The notes beneath the pieces are model-generated. The model was not told the origin of the DNA and made no database searches. It saw only the letters and a program-made list of their open reading frames with translations. Position numbers and translations under genes: made by a program. Positions 35,013 through 42,955 of a stretch of 64,000 nt of DNA are shown piece by piece. The stretch lies in assembly GCF_004364175.1 (NCBI RefSeq), contig NZ_SNZW01000015.1, forward strand, positions 320,326 to 384,325, written 5' to 3'. Source of the stretch: Maribacter caenipelagi. Lineage in GTDB: Bacteria; Bacteroidota; Bacteroidia; Flavobacteriales; Flavobacteriaceae. Numbering within the stretch: the first letter of the stretch is position 1; every line of letters starts with the position of its first letter.

Positions 35013-35384
35013 CTAGTAATCTACTACAGTAGAAATATTCAAAGTTGCCAAATCTGATAGTAACAATATCGGCGACTTACCGTCTTCCAATTTCGACACT
35101 ACCAACTTTGCTGTTTTTTGGGCTTGATCTTCTGTTGCAAATTTCTGTTTGCCCGGAAAACCAGGAATATATTCTTGCAGAATCACTATTTTTTCTCCTC
35201 TCATAATCTGATAGCCGTAACCATCATTTAGATCCACCACCTTACTATGAAAATTTTGATTTTTATTAGTGAGCGGTTGATTATAAATTGCATAGCCTAA
35301 AACAAATGCCAAAAATAGTACAATAGCGACCCAATATTTTACAGTAGAAATCATAAATAAATGTTTAAAAATGGGCCAATCCAC
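35013..35384 (-). CDS. DUF4907 family exported/anchored protein
   Basis: 123 residues. An N-terminal hydrophobic helix (about 15-32) acts as a signal anchor. The rest is a small domain with YGYQIMRGEKIVILQEYIPGFPG (about 51-73) and FATEDQAQKTAKLVVSKL (about 77-94), matching the DUF4907 pattern: a beta sheet followed by a helix that begins F-x-T-E-x-Q-A. Function unknown. It lies 7 bases before the kinase and 44 bases after the Kelch gene, so it is part of the signalling operon. Confidence 0.8.
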   Translation of the reverse strand: MDWPIFKHLFMISTVKYWVAIVLFLAFVLGYAIYNQPLTNKNQNFHSKVVDLNDGYGYQIMRGEKIVILQEYIPGFPGKQKFATEDQAQKTAKLVVSKLEDGKSPILLLSDLATLNISTVVDY

Positions 35385-35428
35385 TCAGATTGACCCAAAA
35401 AATTAACAATTGCACTCACTATGAAAAA

Positions 35429-36421
35429 TTAATCTTCCTCTTCATACTCATCTTGAGGAAAAAATTCATCTAAATCATCTAGGTACAAAGAGCCTGTTCT
35501 ACCCATTCCAATAAATACACGACTGCCATTAGAAAATGCAATAGCATCTTGTCTTGTCGCACCTTCAAAAGATGTTTTTTGCTCCCACTCATCAGTTGCA
35601 GGATCATACTCCCAAACTGTATTGGTCGCACCACTTAATTCTCCACATGCTATATAGCCATAACCATTTAAAGTAAAACCAACGGCATTACTTCTTTGCA
35701 CAGCATAATCATCTTCTTCGTCCAAATCTAATTTTTTTGTCCAGCTTTCTGTAGTTGGATCAAACACCCAAAAATCATCTAAATACACTCCGTTAGAAAC
35801 TCCTGTTCCTAAATATGTAAGTCCGTCAATAGTAAACGTTGTAGCCGATCTTCTTTTGTTTCCTCCAAAACCTACTAACTCTGTCCAAGTATCAGTACCT
35901 GGGTTATATTTCCAAAAATCCTTTCTATCATTTTCACCATCATATCCGGTACCTACATAACCGAAACCGTTAGTACCAAAACCAACCGCATTTCTTCTAG
36001 CCGTTGCTAACGATGCAATTTCTGTCCAAGTATTAGATGTTGCATTATAACTGTAAAAATCTGTCAATTCATTAACCCCGTCATATCCAGAACCAATATA
36101 ACCGATACCATCTATTTCAAAACCTACAGCTGCATTTCTAGCCACACCAGGAAAATCTGCTTTCTGAGACCAATAATCACCTTCAATATCATATGCCCAA
36201 AATGAAGCTAAATAATCATCACCGTCATAACCAACACCCATGTAACCCACATTATCTATTGTAAAGCCAGATACACTACTTCTAGGACTACCATCAAATA
36301 CAGATTTATCTACCCAGTTTCCTAAATCGTCTTCATCATCATCACTTGAACAACTTGAAATTACGATGGCCATAAGCGCCATACCAGTAATCTTGTACAC
36401 ATACGATTTTCTTTTATTCAT
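35429..36421 (-). CDS. Kelch-repeat lipoprotein
   Basis: 330 residues. A lipoprotein signal ends at SSCSS (Cys about 24), followed by an acidic DDDEDD linker that in Flavobacteria often accompanies surface export. Residues 35-320 form about six Kelch-like blades of the pattern R-N-A-V-G-F..G-Y-x-G-x-G-Y-D..D-F-W-x-Y-D-P..D-x-W, which fold as a beta-propeller. No enzymatic residues are evident, so ligand or protein binding is likely. It is the first gene of an operon with DUF4907, a LytS-type kinase and a LytTR regulator, so it may be the sensing component; this is inference. Confidence 0.88.
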   Translation of the reverse strand: MNKRKSYVYKITGMALMAIVISSCSSDDDEDDLGNWVDKSVFDGSPRSSVSGFTIDNVGYMGVGYDGDDYLASFWAYDIEGDYWSQKADFPGVARNAAVGFEIDGIGYIGSGYDGVNELTDFYSYNATSNTWTEIASLATARRNAVGFGTNGFGYVGTGYDGENDRKDFWKYNPGTDTWTELVGFGGNKRRSATTFTIDGLTYLGTGVSNGVYLDDFWVFDPTTESWTKKLDLDEEDDYAVQRSNAVGFTLNGYGYIACGELSGATNTVWEYDPATDEWEQKTSFEGATRQDAIAFSNGSRVFIGMGRTGSLYLDDLDEFFPQDEYEEED

Positions 36422-36455
36422 TATTTTTTGTTTTAAGGTTCTTTCTTTATAAGAT

Positions 36456-36463
36456 CAAATCTA
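36456..36463 (-). promoter_or_regulatory. Putative -7 box of the Kelch/LytSR operon
   Basis: Minus-strand TAGATTTG matches TAnnTTTG, 34 bases upstream of the Kelch gene start. The nearest TTG is 27 bases further, longer than consensus spacing. Confidence 0.4.
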
Positions 36464-36635
36464 CTAGAGACCCTAGTGTTGAAAAAAACACAATAGATTA
36501 AAATTGGTTTTTAACATACCAAACCCCATTTTTCATCTACCAATGCAAACTTTTTATTAATAGTTTAAATAATAGTGTTCATCCCTTAACATTACGGGTT
36601 GGTCTATTCAGGTTTTTACAAACGCACTTGGTATT

Positions 36636-36643
36636 TAGCTTTG
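36636..36643 (+). promoter_or_regulatory. Putative -7 box of the DUF4270/porin pair
   Basis: TAGCTTTG matches TAnnTTTG, 18 bases before the DUF4270 start; no -33 TTG at standard spacing. Confidence 0.4.
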
Positions 36644-36661
36644 ATAAAAATTAAATAATAA

Positions 36662-38002
36662 ATGAAAGTGTTCTTAAACAAAGTACGTGCGCTATACATT
36701 GTAATGTTGGGCGGTTTACTATCTATTGCTATCGTTTCATGCAGCGATGATATTTACAATGATTCAGAATTTGTCGCGGGTGAAACTTTTACCGATAGCA
36801 ATATTCGCCTTATACTAATCGACACTTTAACGGTTAGTACTTCTACCATGAAGTTTGATAGTATTGTTACTTCAGAATCTACTAGAATACTTTTAGGAAA
36901 ATATACCGACACCGTTTTTGGCATCGTTACCGCATCTAGTTATATGCAATTTTTACCCGATTCATATACCATAGACTCTGAAGCTGAGTTTGACAGTATT
37001 GTTATGGTACTGGGCTATGATCAATACTATTACAATGATACACTACAGAAAAACTCCATACACATTAAAAAAATCAATGAAAATTTCAATCCAGAAAGTG
37101 ATGATTTTTTCTATAATACAAGTAGTATTGGTTATGAAGAAAACGACCTTGGTTTTAAAGAATATCACCCACGACCATTAGCAGGTGATTCTATTACTAT
37201 TAAACTTGTTGATGATTTTGGCACCGACGTTTTTTCTAAACTACAAGAAAAAGATATTGTAAACGCCGACGAATACCGCGACTACTTTAAAGGTATTGGT
37301 ATGATACCTGATAACACGGATAACGGAGCCATAATAGGTTTTTCAAAATCTTCTGAAAAGACCTACATGCGCTTATATTATAGTCTAGATACCGAATTTG
37401 AATCTGAGCAAAAATCTCTTGATATTTCAATAGATGGTACTACTACACCTGTTCCATTTTTTAATAGAATTACGGCAGACGACCCTATTGCCCCTTTGCA
37501 AACTTTGACCGATAGCAAAACAAATCTACCAAGCTCAGATTCTAATAACCAAAGCTACATTCAGTCAGGTGTAGGCATTGCTATGCGTGTGCAATTTCCC
37601 AGCATTACAAGCCTTTATGACATACCTGGAAGCGGAACCATTTTGGACGGAGTCTTAAAAATTAAACCTATGGCTCAATCTTATGATGAACATCTAAAAC
37701 TTAGAGATACACTGGCAGTTTATGTAGTTGACCAAAACAATAATTTGATAGAGACTCTAAGCTCTTCTTCTTTTGCTATTCTAAATAGAGATAACCAAGA
37801 GTTTAACGATATCTATTATGAAATACCAATTGCCTATTACTTAGAAGAATTACAGTTAAAAGATAGAGATATTGATGATGCATTGATTCTACTTCCTTCA
37901 GATTATAATTCTACGGTCGATAGATTTATTTTGAACGGGAATGCCAACGGCGAAAACGAAACAATTTTAGAATTAACATACGGTATATACGATGAAGATT
38001 AA
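36662..38002 (+). CDS. DUF4270 family lipoprotein
   Basis: 446 residues. The signal peptide ends at the lipobox IVSCSDD (Cys about 27). The body has the DUF4270 features: SNIRLILIDTLTVSTSTMKFDSIVTS (about 47-72), LLGKYTDTVFGIVTASSYMQF and a C-terminal RFILNGNANGENETILELTYGI. The family is confined to Bacteroidota, is predicted to lie on the outer membrane and has no defined role. The porin-like gene begins within its last 11 bases, which implies coupled expression and perhaps a complex. Confidence 0.9.
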   Translation: MKVFLNKVRALYIVMLGGLLSIAIVSCSDDIYNDSEFVAGETFTDSNIRLILIDTLTVSTSTMKFDSIVTSESTRILLGKYTDTVFGIVTASSYMQFLPDSYTIDSEAEFDSIVMVLGYDQYYYNDTLQKNSIHIKKINENFNPESDDFFYNTSSIGYEENDLGFKEYHPRPLAGDSITIKLVDDFGTDVFSKLQEKDIVNADEYRDYFKGIGMIPDNTDNGAIIGFSKSSEKTYMRLYYSLDTEFESEQKSLDISIDGTTTPVPFFNRITADDPIAPLQTLTDSKTNLPSSDSNNQSYIQSGVGIAMRVQFPSITSLYDIPGSGTILDGVLKIKPMAQSYDEHLKLRDTLAVYVVDQNNNLIETLSSSSFAILNRDNQEFNDIYYEIPIAYYLEELQLKDRDIDDALILLPSDYNSTVDRFILNGNANGENETILELTYGIYDED

Positions 38003-39242
38003 CCAAATTATATTTGTTACCATTGGAGCATTATTAGCAGCTCTTCAATCTTCGGCACAGTCTGAAGCTTTAACGAGTTCTCCATATTCGCTTTATGGTC
38101 TAGGAGTTATTAATCAAAAAAGTATCGGAAAATTCAATAGCTTAGGATATAGCGGTATTGGTATAAAATCTCCATACGAACTCAACAACCTAAATCCGGC
38201 AAACTATGCCTTAATACCTCAAAACTCGTTCTTATATGATATAGGCGTTACAGGTGAGTTCAATAGTTATAGTAATACAACTTCTTCTGAAGAAAAATCG
38301 AATGTAAACTTTTCAAATATAGCCTTCGGATTTAGAATCATGGAAAATTTAGGTGCCGGTATTACCATGGTACCTTATAGTGATGTTGGATACTCACTTC
38401 TTGGCGTTAGTAGCAACATTGAAGGATCAACCGATTCTTTCGAAAGTAATGTTACCGGATTGGGTGGACTAAATGATATTAAATTAAATGTCGGCTATGC
38501 ACTAATACCAAAATTGAGACTAGGTTTAAGTGCATCGTTTTTATTCGGAAGTATAGAGGAAACGGAATCTTTTATCTATAGTTCGTCTACATTCGAATCT
38601 GTAGAAAAAACTAATTATAATGGTGCCAGATTAGGTTTCGGACTTCAATACGATATTAATGACAAAATAAGCATTGGTAGCACCGTTCAGCTACCTACCA
38701 GTTTAAATGGCAACTTAAAAAGATCTATAGATAAATCAATAACCGGAATTGCCATTTCTGTGGAAGATGAAAGTTCTGGCAATGTTTCTGATTTTAAACT
38801 ACCCCTTGAGCTTGGTTTTGGTATGAGCATTAAACCTATTGAAGAACTTACTTTTAGCGCAGACTACAAGAAAAATTTCTGGTCAGACACCAATCAATCA
38901 GAAAATATTGGTAGCTATGTAGATCAAGATATTTATGCTTTTGGGCTAGAGTTTATTCAAGATCCTACCAGCTATAAATACGGTCAAAGACTTGCGTACA
39001 GATTAGGCTATAATTATGACAATGGTTACTTAGCCATTGGCGATAACAAGGTAGAGGGCTACAATTTTACTGCAGGTATCGGTATACCAACAAGTAGAGG
39101 CACACACTCTATGATCAACCTTTCTTATAGCTATGGCTCTAAGGGACTTTTACAAAACGTTTTGGTTAAAGAAAATTTTCATCTTGTTACCTTAAACTTA
39201 AGTTTAGAAGACATTTGGTTCGTAAAGAAAAAGGTCTATTAA
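37992..39242 (+). CDS. FadL/OmpP1-like outer membrane protein
   Basis: 416 residues. A signal peptide (1-23, ending SSAQS) precedes SSPYSLYGLGVINQ, the common N-terminus of flavobacterial OmpP1-like proteins, and GIGIKSPYELNNLNPANYA. The rest alternates amphipathic strands rich in Gly, Tyr and Asn and closes with FHLVTLNLSLEDIWFVKKK. It should form an outer-membrane beta barrel, possibly for hydrophobic nutrients. It overlaps the DUF4270 gene by 11 bases; a hairpin terminator follows at 39381. Confidence 0.86.
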   Translation: MKINQIIFVTIGALLAALQSSAQSEALTSSPYSLYGLGVINQKSIGKFNSLGYSGIGIKSPYELNNLNPANYALIPQNSFLYDIGVTGEFNSYSNTTSSEEKSNVNFSNIAFGFRIMENLGAGITMVPYSDVGYSLLGVSSNIEGSTDSFESNVTGLGGLNDIKLNVGYALIPKLRLGLSASFLFGSIEETESFIYSSSTFESVEKTNYNGARLGFGLQYDINDKISIGSTVQLPTSLNGNLKRSIDKSITGIAISVEDESSGNVSDFKLPLELGFGMSIKPIEELTFSADYKKNFWSDTNQSENIGSYVDQDIYAFGLEFIQDPTSYKYGQRLAYRLGYNYDNGYLAIGDNKVEGYNFTAGIGIPTSRGTHSMINLSYSYGSKGLLQNVLVKENFHLVTLNLSLEDIWFVKKKVY

Positions 39243-39380
39243 TAAATAATACTATGGGAGTATCAAGCAATTGGTATTAAGCCCTACTTAGAAGTTATTT
39301 AAACTTCTACTATTAAAATCTCCATTAGTAATTCATTTTTTTGGAACCCTAATAGGAACTAAAAATTATGGATATTAAAA

Positions 39381-39406
39381 AAGCCCAGATTAATTTCTGG
39401 GCTTTT
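39381..39406 (+). terminator. Intrinsic terminator after the DUF4270/porin genes
   Basis: AAGCCCAGA pairs with TCTGGGCTT across TTAATT-type loop bases, with a following TT run; 139 bases after the porin stop. Confidence 0.8.
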
Positions 39407-39632
39407 ACTTTTAATCTCTTTTTATAGAAGGTAAAAACGAATGAATTCATCACTTTCTAACACCTTAATTACTACTCCTTTTCAGAAGTTTCGACCTCAG
39501 ATATATAAAAGTAAAACAAATATTCTATGACGATTATTCTCCTTGACCACCTATCGCCAATGAAGTTTGTTGCTTGGATAAATCATTGGTGTTAATCTGC
39601 TTGTTATGTTTAAAGTACACTAATAAGAAACA

Positions 39633-39661
39633 AAAAGCCCGGATATAAAATCCGGGCTTTT
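39633..39661 (-). terminator. Intrinsic terminator of rpsA
   Basis: AAAAGCCCGGAT pairs with ATCCGGGCTTTT across a five-base loop, 38 bases beyond the rpsA stop on the minus strand, with an A/T tail. Confidence 0.88.
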
Positions 39662-39698
39662 ACCAATAATCCTTTTTCAAGAATGTATGTTAATGAAA

Positions 39699-41534
39699 TT
39701 ACTTCTTCTTAGAATCAGCTTCCATTTTATCTTTCAACGCTTGTAGTGCATCGTTAGCATCCCCTAAAGTAGGCTTAGCTTCATCTGCGCTAGCCGCTTG
39801 TCTTTTGACAGCTGCTTTTACGTTACGTTGCTCTTCTTCACGGAAAATAGCAGTATGACTAGCTACTACACGTTTGAAGTCTTTATTGAACTCAATAATC
39901 TTGAATTCAGCTTCATCGCCTTTACCTAGTTTCTTACCATCTTCTTTCTCTAAATGACGTTGAGGAATGAATGCAGTAATATCTTCATTAAATTCAATTG
40001 TTGCACCTTTATCAACTACATCAGAAATGGTTGCAGTATGTACTGTACCCAATGCGAATTCAGTTTCATATTTATCCCAAGGGTTTTCAGTAGTTTGTTT
40101 ATGACCTAAGCTTAACTTACGACCATCAACATCTAATTCTAACACCTCTACCTCTAAAGTATCACCAACATTGGTAAACTCAGATGGATGCTTGATTTTC
40201 TTAGTCCAAGAAAGATCAGAGATATAAATTAAACCATCAATACCTTCTTCTAGCTCAACAAAAACACCAAAGTTTGTAAAGTTTCTTACAATACCTTTAT
40301 GCTTAGAACCTACAGGGTATTTAGTAGTAATATCAGTCCAAGGATCTGGAGTCAATTGCTTGATACCAAGAGACATTTTGCGATCTTCACGATCCAATGT
40401 CAATACAACTGCTTCAACCTCATCACCAACTTTCACGAAATCTTGTGCAGAACGCAAGTGCGTAGACCAAGACATTTCAGAAACGTGTATAAGACCTTCA
40501 ACACCTTCAACAACTTCGATGAATGCGCCGTAATCAGCTATAACAACTACTTTACCTTTTACTTTATCACCAATCTTAATTTCTTCAGATAAAGCTTCCC
40601 AAGGGTGCTTCTCTAATTGCTTAAGACCTAATTGTATTCTAGATTTGTTTTCATCAAAATCAAGAATTACAACATTTAATTTCTGATCCAATTCAACAAC
40701 CTCGTTCGGGTGGTTGATTCTGCTCCAAGAAAGGTCAGTAATATGAACTAAACCATCAACACCACCAAGATCAATAAACACACCGTAAGAAGTAATGTTT
40801 TTAACAACACCTTCTAATACTTGTCCTTTTTCTAATTGGCTAATGATTTCTTTCTTCTGTTCTTCAATATCAGCTTCAATAAGAGCTTTATGAGAAACAA
40901 CAACGTTTTTAAATTCGTGGTTGATTTTTACAACCTTAAATTCCATTGTTTTGTTAACATACTGATCGTAATCACGAATAGGCTTAACATCGATTTGAGA
41001 ACCTGGTAAGAAAGCTTCAATACCAAATACGTCAACGATCATACCACCTTTAGTTCTGCACTTAACAAAACCACTAACGATTTCTTCTTTGTCATGAGCC
41101 GCATTAACACGGTCCCAAGCCATAATAGTTCTCGCCTTTCTGTGAGATAATACTAATTGACCACTTTTATCTTCACGAATATCGATCAATACCTCTACTT
41201 TGTCACCAACTTTTAAACCTGGGTTGTAACGAAATTCGTTTAACGAAATTACACCTTCAGACTTTGCGTTGATATCAATAATAGCTTCTCTATCTGTGAT
41301 ATAAACTACCGTACCTTCTACTACTTCCTCATCGGCAGTATCTACAAAGTTTTCGGCAACTAATTCTTCAAATTCCTTTAATTTAGAATCATCAACACGC
41401 TCAATTCCTTGCTCGTATTTTTCCCAGTTAAAGTTTTCTAAGAATTCTTTTGGATCTTGCTGTGGAGTTTCAACAGCTTGTTGTGTTGCTTCGGTAGTAG
41501 CTTCTACCTCTGCGTTTGTTTTTTCTTCAGCCAT
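39699..41534 (-). CDS. rpsA: 30S ribosomal protein S1
   Basis: 611 residues. An acidic N-terminal extension (1-75) is followed by six S1 domains. The best-defined are at about 215-285 (GVVKNITSYGVFIDLGGVDG), 300-370 (GKVVVIADYGAFIEVVEGVEG) and 385-460 (GIVRNFTNFGVFVELEEGIDG). Each has the FG/YGVFI..GL.H/YISDLSW pattern. A basic C-terminal tail ends DSKKK. It brings mRNA to the 30S subunit, especially where Shine-Dalgarno signals are weak, as in Bacteroidota. It has its own promoter and a leader of about 116 bases, which could support autoregulation. Confidence 0.96.
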   Translation of the reverse strand: MAEEKTNAEVEATTEATQQAVETPQQDPKEFLENFNWEKYEQGIERVDDSKLKEFEELVAENFVDTADEEVVEGTVVYITDREAIIDINAKSEGVISLNEFRYNPGLKVGDKVEVLIDIREDKSGQLVLSHRKARTIMAWDRVNAAHDKEEIVSGFVKCRTKGGMIVDVFGIEAFLPGSQIDVKPIRDYDQYVNKTMEFKVVKINHEFKNVVVSHKALIEADIEEQKKEIISQLEKGQVLEGVVKNITSYGVFIDLGGVDGLVHITDLSWSRINHPNEVVELDQKLNVVILDFDENKSRIQLGLKQLEKHPWEALSEEIKIGDKVKGKVVVIADYGAFIEVVEGVEGLIHVSEMSWSTHLRSAQDFVKVGDEVEAVVLTLDREDRKMSLGIKQLTPDPWTDITTKYPVGSKHKGIVRNFTNFGVFVELEEGIDGLIYISDLSWTKKIKHPSEFTNVGDTLEVEVLELDVDGRKLSLGHKQTTENPWDKYETEFALGTVHTATISDVVDKGATIEFNEDITAFIPQRHLEKEDGKKLGKGDEAEFKIIEFNKDFKRVVASHTAIFREEEQRNVKAAVKRQAASADEAKPTLGDANDALQALKDKMEADSKKK

Positions 41535-41656
41535 TTGCTGATTAATAATTTGTATTTCATAATCTTATCAAGACCTAGGCAACGACTATGAAAGTAGTTA
41601 TATTTATTTGTTTATCTAATCCCTTTTTCTCTTGACTTCCTTGCAAAAAAGGTGTG

Positions 41657-41687
41657 CAAAAATAATCATTTTATTTAAATTAGACAA
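41657..41687 (-). promoter_or_regulatory. rpsA promoter
   Basis: On the minus strand TTG (41687-41685), a 20-base spacer and TATTTTTG (41664-41657) give a complete Bacteroidota -33/-7 promoter. The start would be near 41650, leaving about 116 bases of leader. Confidence 0.75.
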
Positions 41688-41800
41688 CAGAACAAAGTAT
41701 TACACGTTCATTTAAGTAATATGGCATGATTTTAGAGTAAATACATCTTAAATATGCTTATCTTAGAAGTATTATAATAACCATTAAAAAAAGTAAAATT

Positions 41801-42181
41801 ATGAGTGTTAAGGCAAAATATCAGGGTGTATTAGATCTTGGTGAACAATTAGGTATAAAAGACGGTAATGTAACTGTTGAAGGTGATGTTCTTAAAGTAA
41901 AAGGACAAGCAAAAACGCCTTATGAAAAAGACCTAATGTGGGATAAAATTAAACAACTAGGTGGTGAAAGCCCTTCTGACATCAAAGCCAACATTACTGT
42001 TGCCGATGATTCTGTTTATCACAGACACGTAGTTAAAGGTGGTGAGTCTTTAAGCAAAATAGCGAAGCACTACTATGGTGATGCTATGAAGTACAAAGCT
42101 ATCTTTGAAGCAAATACCAACATTTTGAAAAATCCTGATGTTATACATCCTGATCAAGTATTGGTTATTCCAAACAAATAA
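41801..42181 (+). CDS. BON-LysM protein, Kbp (YgaU)-like
   Basis: 126 residues. Residues 15-70 form a BON-like domain (LGIKDGNVTVEGDVLKVKGQAKTP..KDLMWDKI) and residues 75-125 a LysM domain (HVVKGGESLSKIAKHYYGDAMKYKAIFEANTNIL..PDVIHPDQVLVIP). There is no signal peptide. This is the architecture of the E. coli cytoplasmic potassium-binding protein Kbp (149 residues). Potassium sensing is therefore the best guess, although LysM domains elsewhere bind peptidoglycan. It is a single gene closed by a terminator shared with cmk. Confidence 0.88.
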   Translation: MSVKAKYQGVLDLGEQLGIKDGNVTVEGDVLKVKGQAKTPYEKDLMWDKIKQLGGESPSDIKANITVADDSVYHRHVVKGGESLSKIAKHYYGDAMKYKAIFEANTNILKNPDVIHPDQVLVIPNK

Positions 42182-42200
42182 TATTCGATATTATATAAAT

Positions 42201-42234
42201 AAAAAGAGGTTAGCAATGCTAACCTCTTTTTTTA
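42201..42234. terminator. Bidirectional terminator between the Kbp-like gene and cmk
   Basis: AAAAAGAGGTTAGC pairs with GCTAACCTCTTTTT around AAT. The T-run overlaps the cmk stop codon; serves both convergent genes. Confidence 0.9.
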
Positions 42235-42927
42235 TGCTTGCTTCTCAATTACCCGAAGCGAATGTTCATAGATTCTTTGAAACTGATCTTCCAATCCTAA
42301 ATCACTATTATCAAACTTAATGGCATCTTCTGCCCTTTTTAAAGGTGAAATTGCACGGTTACTGTCTATATAATCTCGTTTTTGAACATTTTCAAGAATA
42401 TCTTCATACACAACATCTTCTCCCCTATCTAACAATTCTTTATACCTTCTTACCGCCCTCTTTTCTGGTGAAGCCGTCATGAAAATTTTAAGTTCTGCAC
42501 TAGGGAACACCACGGTACCAATATCTCTACCGTCCATCACTACACCTTTATCAACACCCATTGCCTGCTGCATAGCAACTAATTTCTCTCGTACAGCTTG
42601 TATTACAGATACCTGACTTACATTCTTAGATACCGGCATGGTTCTAATTTCCTTTTCTACATTTTCACCATTCAAATACATTTCGGCAAACCCTAAATCC
42701 GAATTAAAAATAAAATTCAGTTCAATATCATCTAATGATCTTACCAATGCATCTTCATCAACCTTACCCGCATCTACAAAACCTGACTTCATAGCAAACA
42801 ACGTAACTGCACGATACATTGCACCTGTATCAACATATACATATTCTAACTTTTTAGCCAGTTGTTTAGCCAAGGTGCTCTTTCCCGTAGAAGAGAATCC
42901 GTCTATTGCAATGGTGATTTTTTTCAT
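42232..42927 (-). CDS. cmk: Cytidylate kinase
   Basis: 231 residues from ATG 42927; the frame is open further upstream to 43005, but that would run into lon and add a non-family extension. The P-loop is AIDGFSSTGKSTLAKQLAKKL (5-25), where SSTGKS replaces the commoner PAGSGKS wording. YVDTGAMYRAVTLFA (about 31-45), MDGRDIGTVVFP (about 128-139) and a C-terminal region with RDYIDSNRAISPLKRAEDAI are as in the family. It phosphorylates CMP and dCMP. It follows lon by 28 bases. Confidence 0.94.
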   Translation of the reverse strand: MKKITIAIDGFSSTGKSTLAKQLAKKLEYVYVDTGAMYRAVTLFAMKSGFVDAGKVDEDALVRSLDDIELNFIFNSDLGFAEMYLNGENVEKEIRTMPVSKNVSQVSVIQAVREKLVAMQQAMGVDKGVVMDGRDIGTVVFPSAELKIFMTASPEKRAVRRYKELLDRGEDVVYEDILENVQKRDYIDSNRAISPLKRAEDAIKFDNSDLGLEDQFQRIYEHSLRVIEKQA

Positions 42928-42955
42928 CTTCCCAAAAATATAAAGAAAAGCTAAG

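Larger units (their letters stand above)
39243..39698. other. Intergenic region, 456 bases
   Basis: Convergent spacer between the porin gene and rpsA. It contains the two terminators listed separately. I see no RNA gene or credible small protein in the rest. Confidence 0.7.
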
